From a virus, in the IMG/VR virus record IMGVR_UViG_3300013104_000046, positions 1 through 39,929 of that record: a stretch of 39,929 nt of DNA; one strand, written 5' to 3'. The position numbers and the translations under genes were made by a program. Below the pieces are notes generated by a model, which was not told where the DNA came from, did not search any database, and worked only from the letters and a program-made list of their open reading frames with translations. Shown one piece after another: positions 30,680-39,490 of this stretch. Position 1 is the stretch's first letter. Each line of letters begins with the position of its first letter.

Positions 30680-31266
30680 GCCTTACTCCCTGCCGGCAAG
30701 AGGACGCCGCCCGCGTAGGGGCGCACGCCCTCTTCCTTCTCAGGCCTCCCCATGCGGTCGAAGCGCCGCGTCTCGCCGCCGTCGCCTTTCACCCGCTTCG
30801 CCGCCCGGTAGGCCGCGGCGACCTGCTCGATTCGCCCTTCCCCTTCGGTGATTTCCTGCTGGCGCAGCCGCGACGCCTCTTTCTCCCACTCGTTCACGAG
30901 CTTGTCGAAGATGCGCGGCTTCCAGAGGTCCCGCGCCTTCATCTCCTCGACGACGGACAGTTCGGGATCCCGGTAGGCCATCTTCTCGCCGACGATCGGG
31001 AAGTAGTGATCGTCGGCTCCCGGCCCAGTGCGGACGATGATGTGCCAGCGGCCGGGGACGAGGCCGGGTGCCCTCTGCTCGAGCGGCACCTTGGCCGCCT
31101 CGGGGTCGACGAAGTCGACTTCGATCCTGTCGTCGAGCTGCTTGAGCTCCTTCTCGAGCCGCCTCGCCAGCGGGTCGTGCGCCGTCCGCCACGCGCGCAT
31201 CCGTTCCCGCCGCGCATTGCGGCTCTCGACAGCGACCAGACCCGACTTCGTCTCCCGAGCTCGCAT
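30676..31266 (-). CDS. Hypothetical structural-region protein
   Basis: This protein has 196 residues. ATG 31264-31266 lies 3 bases after the previous stop. A basic N-terminal helix (ESRNARRERMRAWRTAHDPL) leads to a compact alpha/beta part (RIEVDFVDPEAAKVPLEQRA, PGRWHIIVRTGPGADDHYFP) and a long C-terminal helix. It lies between decoration-like and adaptor genes, so a minor virion or assembly role is likely. No family is recognised. Confidence 0.6.
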   Translation of the reverse strand: MRARETKSGLVAVESRNARRERMRAWRTAHDPLARRLEKELKQLDDRIEVDFVDPEAAKVPLEQRAPGLVPGRWHIIVRTGPGADDHYFPIVGEKMAYRDPELSVVEEMKARDLWKPRIFDKLVNEWEKEASRLRQQEITEGEGRIEQVAAAYRAAKRVKGDGGETRRFDRMGRPEKEEGVRPYAGGVLLPAGSKA

Positions 31267-31269
31267 GGG

Positions 31270-31629
31270 CTACGACCCGTAAGCGAAGACCAACGCGGTC
31301 GGTTTTTTGACTTCGGCTTCTGCTGCGATCTGTGCCGGCGTCTCGTCGAAGAGCCGGATCACATCGTTTTCAAAGTCGTAGACGACGTTGGCGATGTTGA
31401 CCGTGCCGGTGCCGATCCCGGTCAGAACGGCGTAGCCGTACTCGACTCGGTTGAGCCCGAAATCGGCCGGAGTCAGTGGCTCGTTCTGGACATATTTGGT
31501 CGGGAAGGTCAGCGGCAGAACCGCCAGCTTGAGGTTTCCCGGGGGGGCGTTCTTGCGAGGGCGCTCACCCAGCGCCAGCGCCGCCAGGGCGACGAGGGCG
31601 AGGAATGGCGCGAGGAGAAGGCGTTTCAC
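31270..31629 (-). CDS. Decoration-like protein with a signal-peptide-like N-terminus
   Basis: This protein has 119 residues. The GTG start has AAAGGAG 7 bases before it, so the N-terminus is well supported. That N-terminus is KRLLLAPFLALVALAALALG, a textbook signal or anchor sequence. The following part (NEPLTPADFGLNRVEYGYAV, then ANVVYDFENDVIRLFDE) resembles the small strand-rich proteins that follow coat genes in many phages (PLTPADLGL motif) and decorate capsids. A hydrophobic leader on such a protein is odd: it may anchor in the membrane, be cleaved, or be buried in the capsid. Confidence 0.6.
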   Translation of the reverse strand: MKRLLLAPFLALVALAALALGERPRKNAPPGNLKLAVLPLTFPTKYVQNEPLTPADFGLNRVEYGYAVLTGIGTGTVNIANVVYDFENDVIRLFDETPAQIAAEAEVKKPTALVFAYGS

Positions 31630-31682
31630 TATGTGCTCCTTTGGTCGGGTGGTGACGGTGGAGGAAGTTCGTTAACGCAGAA

Positions 31683-31714
31683 GAGCCCCGCCCCCGGCAA
31701 TGGGGACGGGGCTC
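31683..31714 (-). terminator. Hairpin after the coat gene
   Basis: GAGCCCCG (31683-31690) pairs with CGGGGCTC (31707-31714), with CCCC/GGGG inside and a short loop. TTCT follows in the leftward direction. It lies just past the coat stop and could partly stop transcription, giving more coat than tail mRNA. Confidence 0.65.
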
Positions 31715-31720
31715 GTGCCG

Positions 31721-32929
31721 CTAGTTGAGTTTGGTCGCCGCGGCGTGCGTGTTGCGACGCAGCAACGCCGTGTTCAACCGCCAGACGAGGTCGCCCCGGA
31801 ACCGGGTCGTCCCCTCCTGGTGCCGGATCATCTCCGGCGAGGCCCACTGCGGGCCTGCGTTGTGGCGGACGGACCCGAGGTCCTTTTTCCGCAACATGAA
31901 CAGGCAGCGGTCGGGGCAGTCGAAGTGACGCTCGACCACCGTGCCGTTCGGCGTGGTGAGTCCCTTCCGCTTGCCGGTGTTGTAGTTGTCATCGGCGTTC
32001 CAGCGGACCTGCGCCTGAAGTTCCTCACTCAGGACACGGATCTGCTTCGCGGAGGAGATGCACCAATCCACTTCCTCGCCGGAGCTCTGGAAGACTTCGT
32101 CTTCGAGCTCGTAGACGAGTGAGGTGGAGACGTCCTGCGCCGTCGAATCGACGTGGGCCGCCCAGCTCGGCACTTCGGCGGGGTCGATCCCTCCGTATTT
32201 CGTCGTGTCGCTGAGCATCGCCAGCAACCCGTCGATCTCGAAGGAGGTTTCCCCGTCGCGGGCGTTTGCGATCGACACGAAGAATTTGCCGTCTTCTTCG
32301 GTGTCGACCCCCGCTCCGGAGATCGTGATCGTCCCGTTTTTCACCGACACGGCCGTGATTTCCCGCCCTGCTGCGAGCGAGTCCTCGGCAGCGACCGAGC
32401 CGATGTCGACCTTGAGTCCGGGGTACAGGTGCCCACGCTTGAGGGCGTTGGCGCCGTCCCCGGCGACCGTGAGGGTGGTTTTGGCACCTTCGCTGTCTTC
32501 CAGCGAGCAGATGATCCCGGTGCCATCCGAGAACAGCCCCCGCTGGAGCTGACGCTTGATGCCGTCGACCGCGCCTTCACGCTCGACCTCCACCGCCTTC
32601 GCGACCGCCAAGGCACTCGTGGCGGATTCGTCGATGACGGCGGACTCGATGATGACGTCGAACCAGTTGTGGGCGTACGTGTAGTCCGCCCGCTTGGTTA
32701 CGACGTTGGTGCCTTCGTTGAGTTCGGACGAACCGTCTCGGGGCACCGCCGAGAAGCCACCGGAGAGTCCGGTACGGACGGTGACGCGAACCGTGTCACC
32801 GTGTTCACCCGTGGGCGTGAGCTTCGTGAACTCATCGAGCGCCGGAGAACCGACGAAGACGCTGTTCTCGATCGAGTTACTCAGCCACGTCTCTTTCATC
32901 GCGGCCAAGAAGGCCGTGGCGTTTTGCAT
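31721..32929 (-). CDS. Major capsid protein (HK97-type)
   Basis: This protein has 402 residues. ATG 32927-32929 has AGGAG upstream, overlapping the scaffold stop region. Features fit phage coat proteins: N-terminal helix (TAFLAAMKETWLSNSIENSV), an E-loop-like part (GLSGGFSAVPRDGSSELNEG), a spine-like helix (ALAVAKAVEVEREGAVDGIK), a strand-rich insertion about 150-230 and a P-domain end (WASPEMIRHQEGTTRFRGDL). Its place directly after portal and scaffold and its size make it the coat. No protease domain is nearby. Confidence 0.85.
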   Translation of the reverse strand: MQNATAFLAAMKETWLSNSIENSVFVGSPALDEFTKLTPTGEHGDTVRVTVRTGLSGGFSAVPRDGSSELNEGTNVVTKRADYTYAHNWFDVIIESAVIDESATSALAVAKAVEVEREGAVDGIKRQLQRGLFSDGTGIICSLEDSEGAKTTLTVAGDGANALKRGHLYPGLKVDIGSVAAEDSLAAGREITAVSVKNGTITISGAGVDTEEDGKFFVSIANARDGETSFEIDGLLAMLSDTTKYGGIDPAEVPSWAAHVDSTAQDVSTSLVYELEDEVFQSSGEEVDWCISSAKQIRVLSEELQAQVRWNADDNYNTGKRKGLTTPNGTVVERHFDCPDRCLFMLRKKDLGSVRHNAGPQWASPEMIRHQEGTTRFRGDLVWRLNTALLRRNTHAAATKLN

Positions 32930-32937
32930 TGCTTCTC

Positions 32938-33918
32938 CTACTGTTGCGAGGCCATCGCCCTTTCGGCTGCCGCAGCGCCAAGGGCGAGACGGTCCTCATC
33001 TTTGGTCGGGTCGAGCGCCTTGCCGCCGGGCTTACCCCCCGGTGCACCCCTTCCCGGTTCCGAGCGACGCTGGGCGAATTCCTGCTCGCGGCGGCCCAGC
33101 CAGCCTTTGAGAACTGCTGCGGCTGACTCGTAGTCGGGTAGCCCGTCCGGGCCGGGGTTCGCTTCCGCCCTGTGGCGAACGAAAGCGTCCTCGTCCTCGT
33201 CGAGCTCACGTCCCCATGCCGCTTCGATTCTCTCGAGCTCCTGATCCGCCAGGTTGTCGAGAGCCTGCTCAACTTCGGCAGCTTCCCGTTCCTGTTTTTC
33301 AGTCGCTCGCTCTTTTTCGAGTTGTCCGACTCGGTCCTCGAGCTCGGGCTCGTCATCGAGCAAATCGAGCAGCTCCTGGTCCGGCCCGCCGGCGCCAGGA
33401 GCGCCGAGAAGCTCGGCCGTCTCCGGGTCCGCCAGGTCGATGCCCATGAGCCGCAGGTAGTGGGGCATGGTTGAGGGGTCGCGCAGGCCCTCGATAAGCG
33501 CCTGCGACTGTTCGGCTTCGCGCCGGGCCTCTTCAACCTCTTGCCGGTCAGCTTGTCGCCGTTTCGTGTACTGGCCCTGCCAATCACGCTGCAGGGCCTC
33601 CACGGCCGGGCGGGCCGCCGGGTCGACGCTGTCGAGGTCGAAGGAGTCGATGAAGGACTCCTCCTCACCCGAGGGCTCGCCACCTGGCTCACCTCCGGGC
33701 TCTGCCTCCCCTCCCGGCTCTTCGCCGCCGGGCTCGGCTGCTGCCGGACCAGCCCCCGGCTCGGCTCGGTTCACGAGCGTCCCCGGCGGGATGGCCGCGG
33801 CTTCTGCCGGCCAGTTGGCTTCGAGTGCCGGCGCGAGGTCGAGAACCTCGTCCAGCATCGGGAGGGTGTCGGATACGGCCTTGTTCCGCTCGGGGGCGGA
33901 GGGCACGATGTCCTTCAT
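32938..33918 (-). CDS. Capsid scaffold protein
   Basis: This protein has 326 residues from ATG 33916-33918, which has AAAGGAG 8 bases upstream; the open frame before it is a shadow. It is acidic, with a repetitive EPGGE segment (about residues 60-90) and then long coiled coil (RQADRQEVEEARREAEQSQA, DRVGQLEKERATEKQEREAA). Such acidic coiled-coil proteins just before the coat gene are scaffolds that shape the procapsid and then leave. Family not identified by sequence. Confidence 0.75.
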   Translation of the reverse strand: MKDIVPSAPERNKAVSDTLPMLDEVLDLAPALEANWPAEAAAIPPGTLVNRAEPGAGPAAAEPGGEEPGGEAEPGGEPGGEPSGEEESFIDSFDLDSVDPAARPAVEALQRDWQGQYTKRRQADRQEVEEARREAEQSQALIEGLRDPSTMPHYLRLMGIDLADPETAELLGAPGAGGPDQELLDLLDDEPELEDRVGQLEKERATEKQEREAAEVEQALDNLADQELERIEAAWGRELDEDEDAFVRHRAEANPGPDGLPDYESAAAVLKGWLGRREQEFAQRRSEPGRGAPGGKPGGKALDPTKDEDRLALGAAAAERAMASQQ

Positions 33919-33980
33919 CGGTGTTGCTCCTTTACTTGGCGCGGGGCTCGGAAAGAGCTTGTCCGCTGGTTTGGGTCGGG

Positions 33981-33994
33981 GGGCCTTGCGGCCC
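33981..33994 (-). terminator. Small hairpin between portal and scaffold
   Basis: GGGCC-TTGC-GGCCC lies in the 91-base gap between portal stop and scaffold start. It may tune transcription or protect mRNA ends; there is no T run on the transcribed strand. Confidence 0.35.
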
Positions 33995-34009
33995 TTGTCC
34001 GGGTAAGAG

Positions 34010-36151
34010 CTATTCGCCGGGTTCGTTTGCGGTCGGCGGTTCTTCGCCGTTCCCGCCGCCGGGCTGGGGGGAGCCGCCAGGCAGGGAGGGCATCGGCTTT
34101 GGCGGCTGTTCCTTCGCCGCGTTGGCCTGTCCCTGTTCTTCGGCGAGCTGGTTCTGCACTTCTTCTTCGCGCACCTGGGCCTGCGTTTCGAGGTCAAGGA
34201 GCTTTTGGTAGAAGAAGAGCGAGGCATTCTTCATTCGCAGGTCGCCGCGGTCCCAATCGTCGGTTTTCATCCAGTTCTCGAGCGCGGCTTTCAGCACCGG
34301 CAGCGAGTCGAAGGGCCGCGGCAGCCAACCCGGCACCATCGGCCGATCGTTGACCACTTTGAGCACTTCCTCGCCGGGCAGCGCCGGCCGATCAGGCTGG
34401 TGCCAGAAGGACCCGTCGCGGAGCTGCTCGATCACGCGGTGAGCGCGGCCGATGTCCTCTTCATAGCCCTGAATCAGTTTCTCGGGGTTGGCCGAGTTGA
34501 GGGCCTCGATCACGACCTCGGGCTTGAACACGTTGGGGAAGGTCTGGACGAGCTGCATGATCCGCTGTTCGATCTGCGGGCGCGTCTGCATTGCCGTCCC
34601 GGTCTGTTTCACGGCGACGTCGGTTTGATCGCGCAGATCCGCTCCCTCGAAATCGCCGACCGGCTCCCAACCCGTCGTGCCTCGGAACTTCATCACCCGG
34701 TCGGCGCCGTACTTGCGCTGAGCGATCACGAGACAGTCGGACATGAGGTCTGAGCGGAAGCGATCGAAGTCGTCGACAAACTTCTGCCAGGAAGCACGGT
34801 TGAGTTCCATCACCTGACCGATCGCCACCCCCGATTCAACCTGGGGCGGGATGTCCTGATCGAAGCTGATGTCGGTGAAGCGGGCCTTGGCACGTTCTTC
34901 CATCTCGAAGAGCTCGGCGGGGAAGTCGATGTTGTCGCGCCATTCAGGCTTTTCGCCGCTGGCAAGGGTGCGGTCGTACTCGATCACGAGGCCGGGCTCG
35001 TCAGTCGGGTCGGTGAGCAACACCCCCTCGGCCGCGAGGAGCTGGGCGACGAGGCCGATCTGGCTGTACTCCGACTGCTTGTTGATTGCCTGGTCGTATG
35101 AGCGGACGACGTCGACCACCTTCTGCACGAGGCCCTTGGCGCGATCATTGGCGCCGTCGACGTCGTAGATCAGCCGGCGAAGGCAGGGGCGGTCGACGAC
35201 CTGGCCCTTGCCATCAACGAGCGGATACGTCTCGTCCTTGAAGATCTTGCGCCCGTTCGCGTAGGTGCCCCAGCGCCCCTGCGGGTATTTGGGACAGGGC
35301 CGCTCGAAGTATTCGGTGACGAGGCAGAGCTTGGAACCCTTCTTCTCGCGGGCGGTGGCGCGCCCCGTCGTCGAGGTCGAGGCGTCGGCTTGGAGCTTCT
35401 CGCCAGGGACCTTGAGGAAGCCCGGTTCGTCTTCGATCTCCTCGATCGAACGGGCGTGCTCGACGGCGTACCAACGTGACTTCTCGAAGTCGACTCCGGG
35501 CTCCCAGAGAACCTCGAGACCGGAGTAGACCGTGATCGCGATCTCGCCGCGGCCGCGGAAGACAGGGTTTTCTGGATCGCGCTGACCGGCGTAGGGCTTT
35601 TCGCCCGTCTCGGGATCTTCATAGTCGGCTTCGGGGTGGATCGAGACGTCCTCGAAGGGGCCGACGTTCGCGTTCCAACTCGCGCGGCCGAAGGCTTCCT
35701 CGGTGACCATCGCCCACCACAGCGCCTTCGGCTCGGCCTCGGGGAAGCCCCAGATCGGGTAACCGGCGCGGGCGAGGCGCATGGCGATCCTCGAGGCGGC
35801 GTAGTCCTCGGGATCTGAGGTCACTGCCGTCGATTCCCATTCGGGTTCCCGCTGCGTCGCGGAAGAGATCTTCCGCTGCAACATCGGCGAGATGATGTCG
35901 TGCGATCGACGCACCCGGTGATCGGGCTTTTCGCCGCCCTGGGCGACCGTCGACGTCGAGAGGTCCGTGATTTTGGTGCCGTCGCCGTTGAGCTCAGAGA
36001 AGTGGTTGCCGTTGGCGAATTTGATCCCGAGCTGGCGCCGAGCCTGCACTTCGGCGAGGCCGTCTCGACCGCGCTTGAGCTTCTGATCGACGTCGGCCGG
36101 ACAGTTCTCCCGCCCCTTCGCCTCTTCCTGAGTTTCGGCGACGTCAGCCAC
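34010..36151 (-). CDS. Portal protein
   Basis: This protein has 713 residues. The GTG has a perfect AAGGAGGT five bases upstream and overlaps the stop of the previous gene by 8 bases. The sequence has the features of large portals of short-tailed phages: an early helical clip (RRSHDIISPMLQRKISSATQ), a strand-rich wing (GRGEIAITVYSGLEVLWEPG), a central stem-like part (VVRSYDQAINKQSEYSQIGL) and a long charged C-terminus (DLETQAQVREEEVQNQLAEE), possibly a barrel. It forms the dodecameric ring through which DNA enters. Position after the terminase cluster and before the scaffold confirms it. Confidence 0.85.
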   Translation of the reverse strand: MADVAETQEEAKGRENCPADVDQKLKRGRDGLAEVQARRQLGIKFANGNHFSELNGDGTKITDLSTSTVAQGGEKPDHRVRRSHDIISPMLQRKISSATQREPEWESTAVTSDPEDYAASRIAMRLARAGYPIWGFPEAEPKALWWAMVTEEAFGRASWNANVGPFEDVSIHPEADYEDPETGEKPYAGQRDPENPVFRGRGEIAITVYSGLEVLWEPGVDFEKSRWYAVEHARSIEEIEDEPGFLKVPGEKLQADASTSTTGRATAREKKGSKLCLVTEYFERPCPKYPQGRWGTYANGRKIFKDETYPLVDGKGQVVDRPCLRRLIYDVDGANDRAKGLVQKVVDVVRSYDQAINKQSEYSQIGLVAQLLAAEGVLLTDPTDEPGLVIEYDRTLASGEKPEWRDNIDFPAELFEMEERAKARFTDISFDQDIPPQVESGVAIGQVMELNRASWQKFVDDFDRFRSDLMSDCLVIAQRKYGADRVMKFRGTTGWEPVGDFEGADLRDQTDVAVKQTGTAMQTRPQIEQRIMQLVQTFPNVFKPEVVIEALNSANPEKLIQGYEEDIGRAHRVIEQLRDGSFWHQPDRPALPGEEVLKVVNDRPMVPGWLPRPFDSLPVLKAALENWMKTDDWDRGDLRMKNASLFFYQKLLDLETQAQVREEEVQNQLAEEQGQANAAKEQPPKPMPSLPGGSPQPGGGNGEEPPTANEPGE

Positions 36152-36392
36152 CGGCTACCTCCTTGCGCTTCTCCATGAAGGCAGCGTCGTCGTCGGCCGC
36201 GATTGGCCGAGGCTTGCGCCGCTCAGGCCGCTCGGAGCGCACGTGCTCAAGCACCGCCGTCTCCGGCGCCTGTATGCGCTGGTAGAGCTCGCGGCGCTCC
36301 GTGGCGGCCTCGCGTCGATCGCGGGCAGCACTGAACTCGCGGTAAGCGAGCAAGGCGACGAGGGCGAGGCAGACGAGGGCGAGTTCCGTCAT
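36144..36392 (-). CDS. Small membrane-anchored coiled-coil protein
   Basis: This protein has 82 residues from ATG 36390-36392, which overlaps the upstream stop (ATGA). An N-terminal hydrophobic helix (TELALVCLALVALLAYREFS) is followed by a charged coiled coil (AARDRREAATERRELYQRIQ). It lies directly before the portal gene. Function unknown; Rz-like and membrane-assembly roles are possible. Confidence 0.55.
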   Translation of the reverse strand: MTELALVCLALVALLAYREFSAARDRREAATERRELYQRIQAPETAVLEHVRSERPERRKPRPIAADDDAAFMEKRKEVAGG

Positions 36393-36850
36393 CGCAGCGC
36401 CGCAGCCCCGAGGGTGTACGTCCATTTGCCGCCGGCTGAGTGAGTCACCTTTGCACGCCAGCTCGAGGGCAGCGCCAGGGCCATGACTTCATGGCCTCCT
36501 AGCGCCGATGTCTCAAGCGCGCCGGGGTAGAGCGTGTAGGCGAGGGTGACGCCGGCTTCGAGTTCCTTCGCTTTTTTGGTGACGGCGAAGACGGTGAGAG
36601 GGACGTACTTACCGGAGGCCGGATCCCTGGCCTCGATCGAGACGGTCAACGTCCCTTCTTCGGCGGCTTTTTCGGCGGCGAGTTCTTCTTTTTCTTTCGC
36701 CGATTCGCCTTCTTTTTCGGCCCTGGCTTTTGGCGGGGCTTTGGTGACGTCGAGCGTCAGCAGGGCGCCGCGCTGGCCAGCTGAGGAGGTCTGATCCTCG
36801 GTGGCCGTGGTCGCCGTGCGCTCTTCCGGCTTGAGCAGAGTCGAGTTCAT
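36389..36850 (-). CDS. Small structural protein, decoration-like
   Basis: This protein has 153 residues. The ATG overlaps the upstream stop (ATGA). The pattern NSTLLKPEERTATTATEDQT, ALLTLDVTKAP, then LTVSIEARDPASGKYVPLTV and HEVMALALPSSWRAKVTHSA resembles a widespread beta-sandwich phage protein of unknown function, here with a Lys/Glu helical insert (about 42-63). It may bind the capsid or tail surface. Confidence 0.6.
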   Translation of the reverse strand: MNSTLLKPEERTATTATEDQTSSAGQRGALLTLDVTKAPPKARAEKEGESAKEKEELAAEKAAEEGTLTVSIEARDPASGKYVPLTVFAVTKKAKELEAGVTLAYTLYPGALETSALGGHEVMALALPSSWRAKVTHSAGGKWTYTLGAAALR

Positions 36851-37203
36851 CGGGTTCCCTCCGGGTCGGGCGCGGGGCCAAGGGACTCGCGCAGTCGTTC
36901 TTCCGCGGCGACCAAGTCCTGGCCGGCGGAGACGATGGCGCGCAGCCGCCCAGCCTCGGCGTTGGCACTCTCGAGTTCTTTGCGAAGCTCGTCTACGTCG
37001 GCCTGGGGCACCATGCCGAGCAGGTCCCGCGCCGCCTCTTCGACGACGAAGCTGCGCAGGTAGATTCGGGGGTCATGCGGCCCGCACGCCTTTTTCGTTG
37101 GGTCGCCGAAGTCGATCACCGGGCCGTCGCGGCGACCAGAGACAACGCAGCAGTGGGGGGGTGAGCTCTTGTGGGAAGGGAGCTCGACGACTCGTGCTTT
37201 CAC
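36847..37203 (-). CDS. Cys-rich small phage protein
   Basis: This protein has 118 residues. The GTG has GGAAGGA upstream. The front half has PPHCCVVSGRRDGPVIDFGD and ACGPHDPRIYL, a Cys/His cluster that could bind metal, and the rear half is a coiled coil (ADVDELRKELESANAEAGRL). Similar small Cys-containing proteins occur near terminase genes of many phages. Function unknown. Confidence 0.55.
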   Translation of the reverse strand: MKARVVELPSHKSSPPHCCVVSGRRDGPVIDFGDPTKKACGPHDPRIYLRSFVVEEAARDLLGMVPQADVDELRKELESANAEAGRLRAIVSAGQDLVAAEERLRESLGPAPDPEGTR

Positions 37204-37215
37204 GGTTTCCTTCCG

Positions 37216-38844
37216 TTAGGTGTACTTGCCCATGACCGTGCCCTGACGGCGCGGGCTGGGCTTGAAGGGTGGTGCGGTGCCCGGGGTCCACGATTGGCCC
37301 CGGCGACGCCGTTTGCGCCTGACCGGGACGCGCCGCTCCATGCAGAGGTAGCGGAGCGCGTCGCAGGCGTGGTCGTCCTTCTTGACCACGCCGAAGCTGC
37401 CGTCCTCCTTGGGCTTCTTGCGGTATTTCCGCATCTGCCGGATGAGGTTCTTGCAGCGGGAAGAGATCACGATCAGCGGGTAGGGCTTCTTGCCGCCCTC
37501 GCCGTCATCGACGTGGTGGATCAGTCGGCGTTCGACCTCCATGCAGCCAGCCTCGACGTCGTGCTTGCCGTAGGTGATCGGGATGCCGGCGGCGATCCAC
37601 GCCTCGCCGATTTTCTCCCCGCTCGCCAGGTCGCGGGACCGGGCGGCCGGGTCGATGATCGAGTATTTGCAGACCTCCGAGAGGCCCCAGCCTTCGCGCA
37701 GGCTGGCGATGCTTTCGGCCGCCTGCTCGGGGACCGCCGAGCGCCCCGACAGGGCCAGCTCGTCGTAGATCACGACGCGGCCGTGCTTGTCGACGCCGCC
37801 GAAGAGGATCGCCGTCTGCACCTGCCCGGGGTCGATCGTGTCGAGATGTTCGAGCCCCTGCACCAGCTCCTTGTCGAGCCACTCTTCGGGGACGACGTGG
37901 ATGCCCTCGGGAGCCGGCGTCGCCTCGAACGCCTCCCACACCAACCCTTTCGCGTTGGTGAAGGCGCCTTCGGTGACGGCCGAGCGCTGGTCGCCGCGGA
38001 TGCCAGCGATCGCGTCTTCGCGGCCTTCCTCGGAAAGGTGCGGGTTCTCGTAGATCGTCGCCTGGACGAGCAGCAGCCCTTCGGACTCGTTGAGCCACAC
38101 GCGCTCGCTCAGCTCTTCGCCGTCTTCAACCGCCTGCTCGTGGATCTCGTCGAAGACCCAGCCGAGCTTTTCGCTGATCGGGGTGAAGCCCCACAGCATG
38201 TCGCCGTGGTAGTCGGCGATCCGCATCCGGGCCTGCGTGTAGATCCGTTCCCCGTCTTCGGTGTCGGGCGGCTCCTCGTCCCACACGATGCGGTGACGCG
38301 CCGAGCCGCCGTGCTTGGAGGGCGGCTGTTCGGTGGTCATGAAGTCGAAGACCGAGCCGTTGGCGAAGCGCACAACGTGGTCTTTGTCCTTGTAGGCCGT
38401 CTCCCACGAGCCGCCTTTGAGCTGGGAAGGCGGCACCCACAACTGGATCGTCTCGAGCAACGACTGGTAGGGCTTGCCGTAGTCCGGCGTGATGAAGCGG
38501 CATTTGAACTTCGTCCCCTTCGGCCAGATCCGATAGCCCCGCAGGTGCTCGGGGATCATCTCTTCGTCGATCGCCTGGATCAGGCAGTCGATCACCGTCG
38601 CCGTCGACTTCCCCGAGCGGTTGCCGCCGACGAACGCTTTCGTCTTCACGCGGTGCTCGTGGAAGATCCGCTGCCGCGTGTGCGGCACGTAGCGGTGCAG
38701 CGGATTTTCCTCGATCGACTCGTTCGCTTTCGCGAGCAGGTCGAGAACCTCGGGGTCCTTGAGCAGCGCCGGGTCGTCTACCTCCAGCTCGAAGCCGGGG
38801 GGGACGGCGCCGCCAAGGCCGTCCTCGCGGACGTGCTCAACCAT
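37216..38844 (-). CDS. terL: Terminase large subunit
   Basis: This protein has 542 residues. The ATG overlaps the small-subunit stop by 8 bases. The ATPase domain shows Walker A GGNRSGKST (73-81) and Walker B RIVWDE (185-190, Asp189/Glu190). The nuclease domain shows Asp338 (TIDPGQVQT), Asp398 (SIIDPAARSR) and the DDHACDALRY box (490-499, Asp491/Asp495). It pumps DNA into the procapsid through the portal and cuts the concatemer. Its C-terminus is strongly basic (RRKRRRRGQSW). Confidence 0.95.
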   Translation of the reverse strand: MVEHVREDGLGGAVPPGFELEVDDPALLKDPEVLDLLAKANESIEENPLHRYVPHTRQRIFHEHRVKTKAFVGGNRSGKSTATVIDCLIQAIDEEMIPEHLRGYRIWPKGTKFKCRFITPDYGKPYQSLLETIQLWVPPSQLKGGSWETAYKDKDHVVRFANGSVFDFMTTEQPPSKHGGSARHRIVWDEEPPDTEDGERIYTQARMRIADYHGDMLWGFTPISEKLGWVFDEIHEQAVEDGEELSERVWLNESEGLLLVQATIYENPHLSEEGREDAIAGIRGDQRSAVTEGAFTNAKGLVWEAFEATPAPEGIHVVPEEWLDKELVQGLEHLDTIDPGQVQTAILFGGVDKHGRVVIYDELALSGRSAVPEQAAESIASLREGWGLSEVCKYSIIDPAARSRDLASGEKIGEAWIAAGIPITYGKHDVEAGCMEVERRLIHHVDDGEGGKKPYPLIVISSRCKNLIRQMRKYRKKPKEDGSFGVVKKDDHACDALRYLCMERRVPVRRKRRRRGQSWTPGTAPPFKPSPRRQGTVMGKYT

Positions 38845-39490
38845 CGGCCGCGGCCGGGAGCGCCGGCACGGGCTTGGGGGGCCGCGGCGGGGCCGCGGGG
38901 CCCTGCCCGACGACCAGGCGGATGCCCTTCGCGTCGAGCGCGCGCTGCAGCTCGGGGAAGCTGTGCTCGACGAGCTGCGTGGGCTGGCCCGTCAGCAGTT
39001 GCAGTTTTTCGGTGGCAATGCCGCCCATCACGCCCGACTCGTGCAGCAGCTTCGTCAGATCCTTGAAGTCGACCCGCAGGCGGTCGCGCCGTTCCCACAG
39101 CTCCTTGCGCATCCGCAGGGTCTCTTTGTCGTCCTCGCCGATTTCGCCAAGCCGCTCGATCGCGACCTCGACTTCGAGCAGTTCCGAGTCCCGCGCCGTC
39201 AGCTCGTCGTTGATCCGGTGCAGGATGTCCTCGCTGAGCTCGTGGCTCATGCGCAGGAGGCTGTGCCACTGGTCGCGCAGGCGTTCGCGTAGCTGTTTCT
39301 CGACTTCGGTGGCGATCCGTTCGTAGCGCTCGTGGTGGGTGTCGTAGGCCCATCCGCGCAGCGTCGAGAAGGGGATCTCCAGGCCGGCGGCGGCGAGCAG
39401 GTTTTCGACGGGCCGCTTGCGCCCCGCCTCCATGCAGTAGGCGGTCAGGCCGAGGTCGATTTCCTCGAAGCTGTAGTCCTGCTTCGCCAC
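38837..39490 (-). CDS. Probable terminase small subunit
   Basis: This protein has 217 residues. GTG 39488-39490 overlaps the TAG of the gene before it by one base. An N-terminal helix-turn-helix-like part (EIDLGLTAYCMEAGRKRPVE, FSTLRGWAYDTHHERYERIA) is followed by long helices (QLRERLRDQWHSLLRMSHEL) and a Pro-rich end. The order DNA-binding domain, oligomerisation helices and flexible tail, and its place before terL, fit the small terminase that recognises the packaging site. No family match is certain. Confidence 0.65.
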   Translation of the reverse strand: MAKQDYSFEEIDLGLTAYCMEAGRKRPVENLLAAAGLEIPFSTLRGWAYDTHHERYERIATEVEKQLRERLRDQWHSLLRMSHELSEDILHRINDELTARDSELLEVEVAIERLGEIGEDDKETLRMRKELWERRDRLRVDFKDLTKLLHESGVMGGIATEKLQLLTGQPTQLVEHSFPELQRALDAKGIRLVVGQGPAAPPRPPKPVPALPAAADG

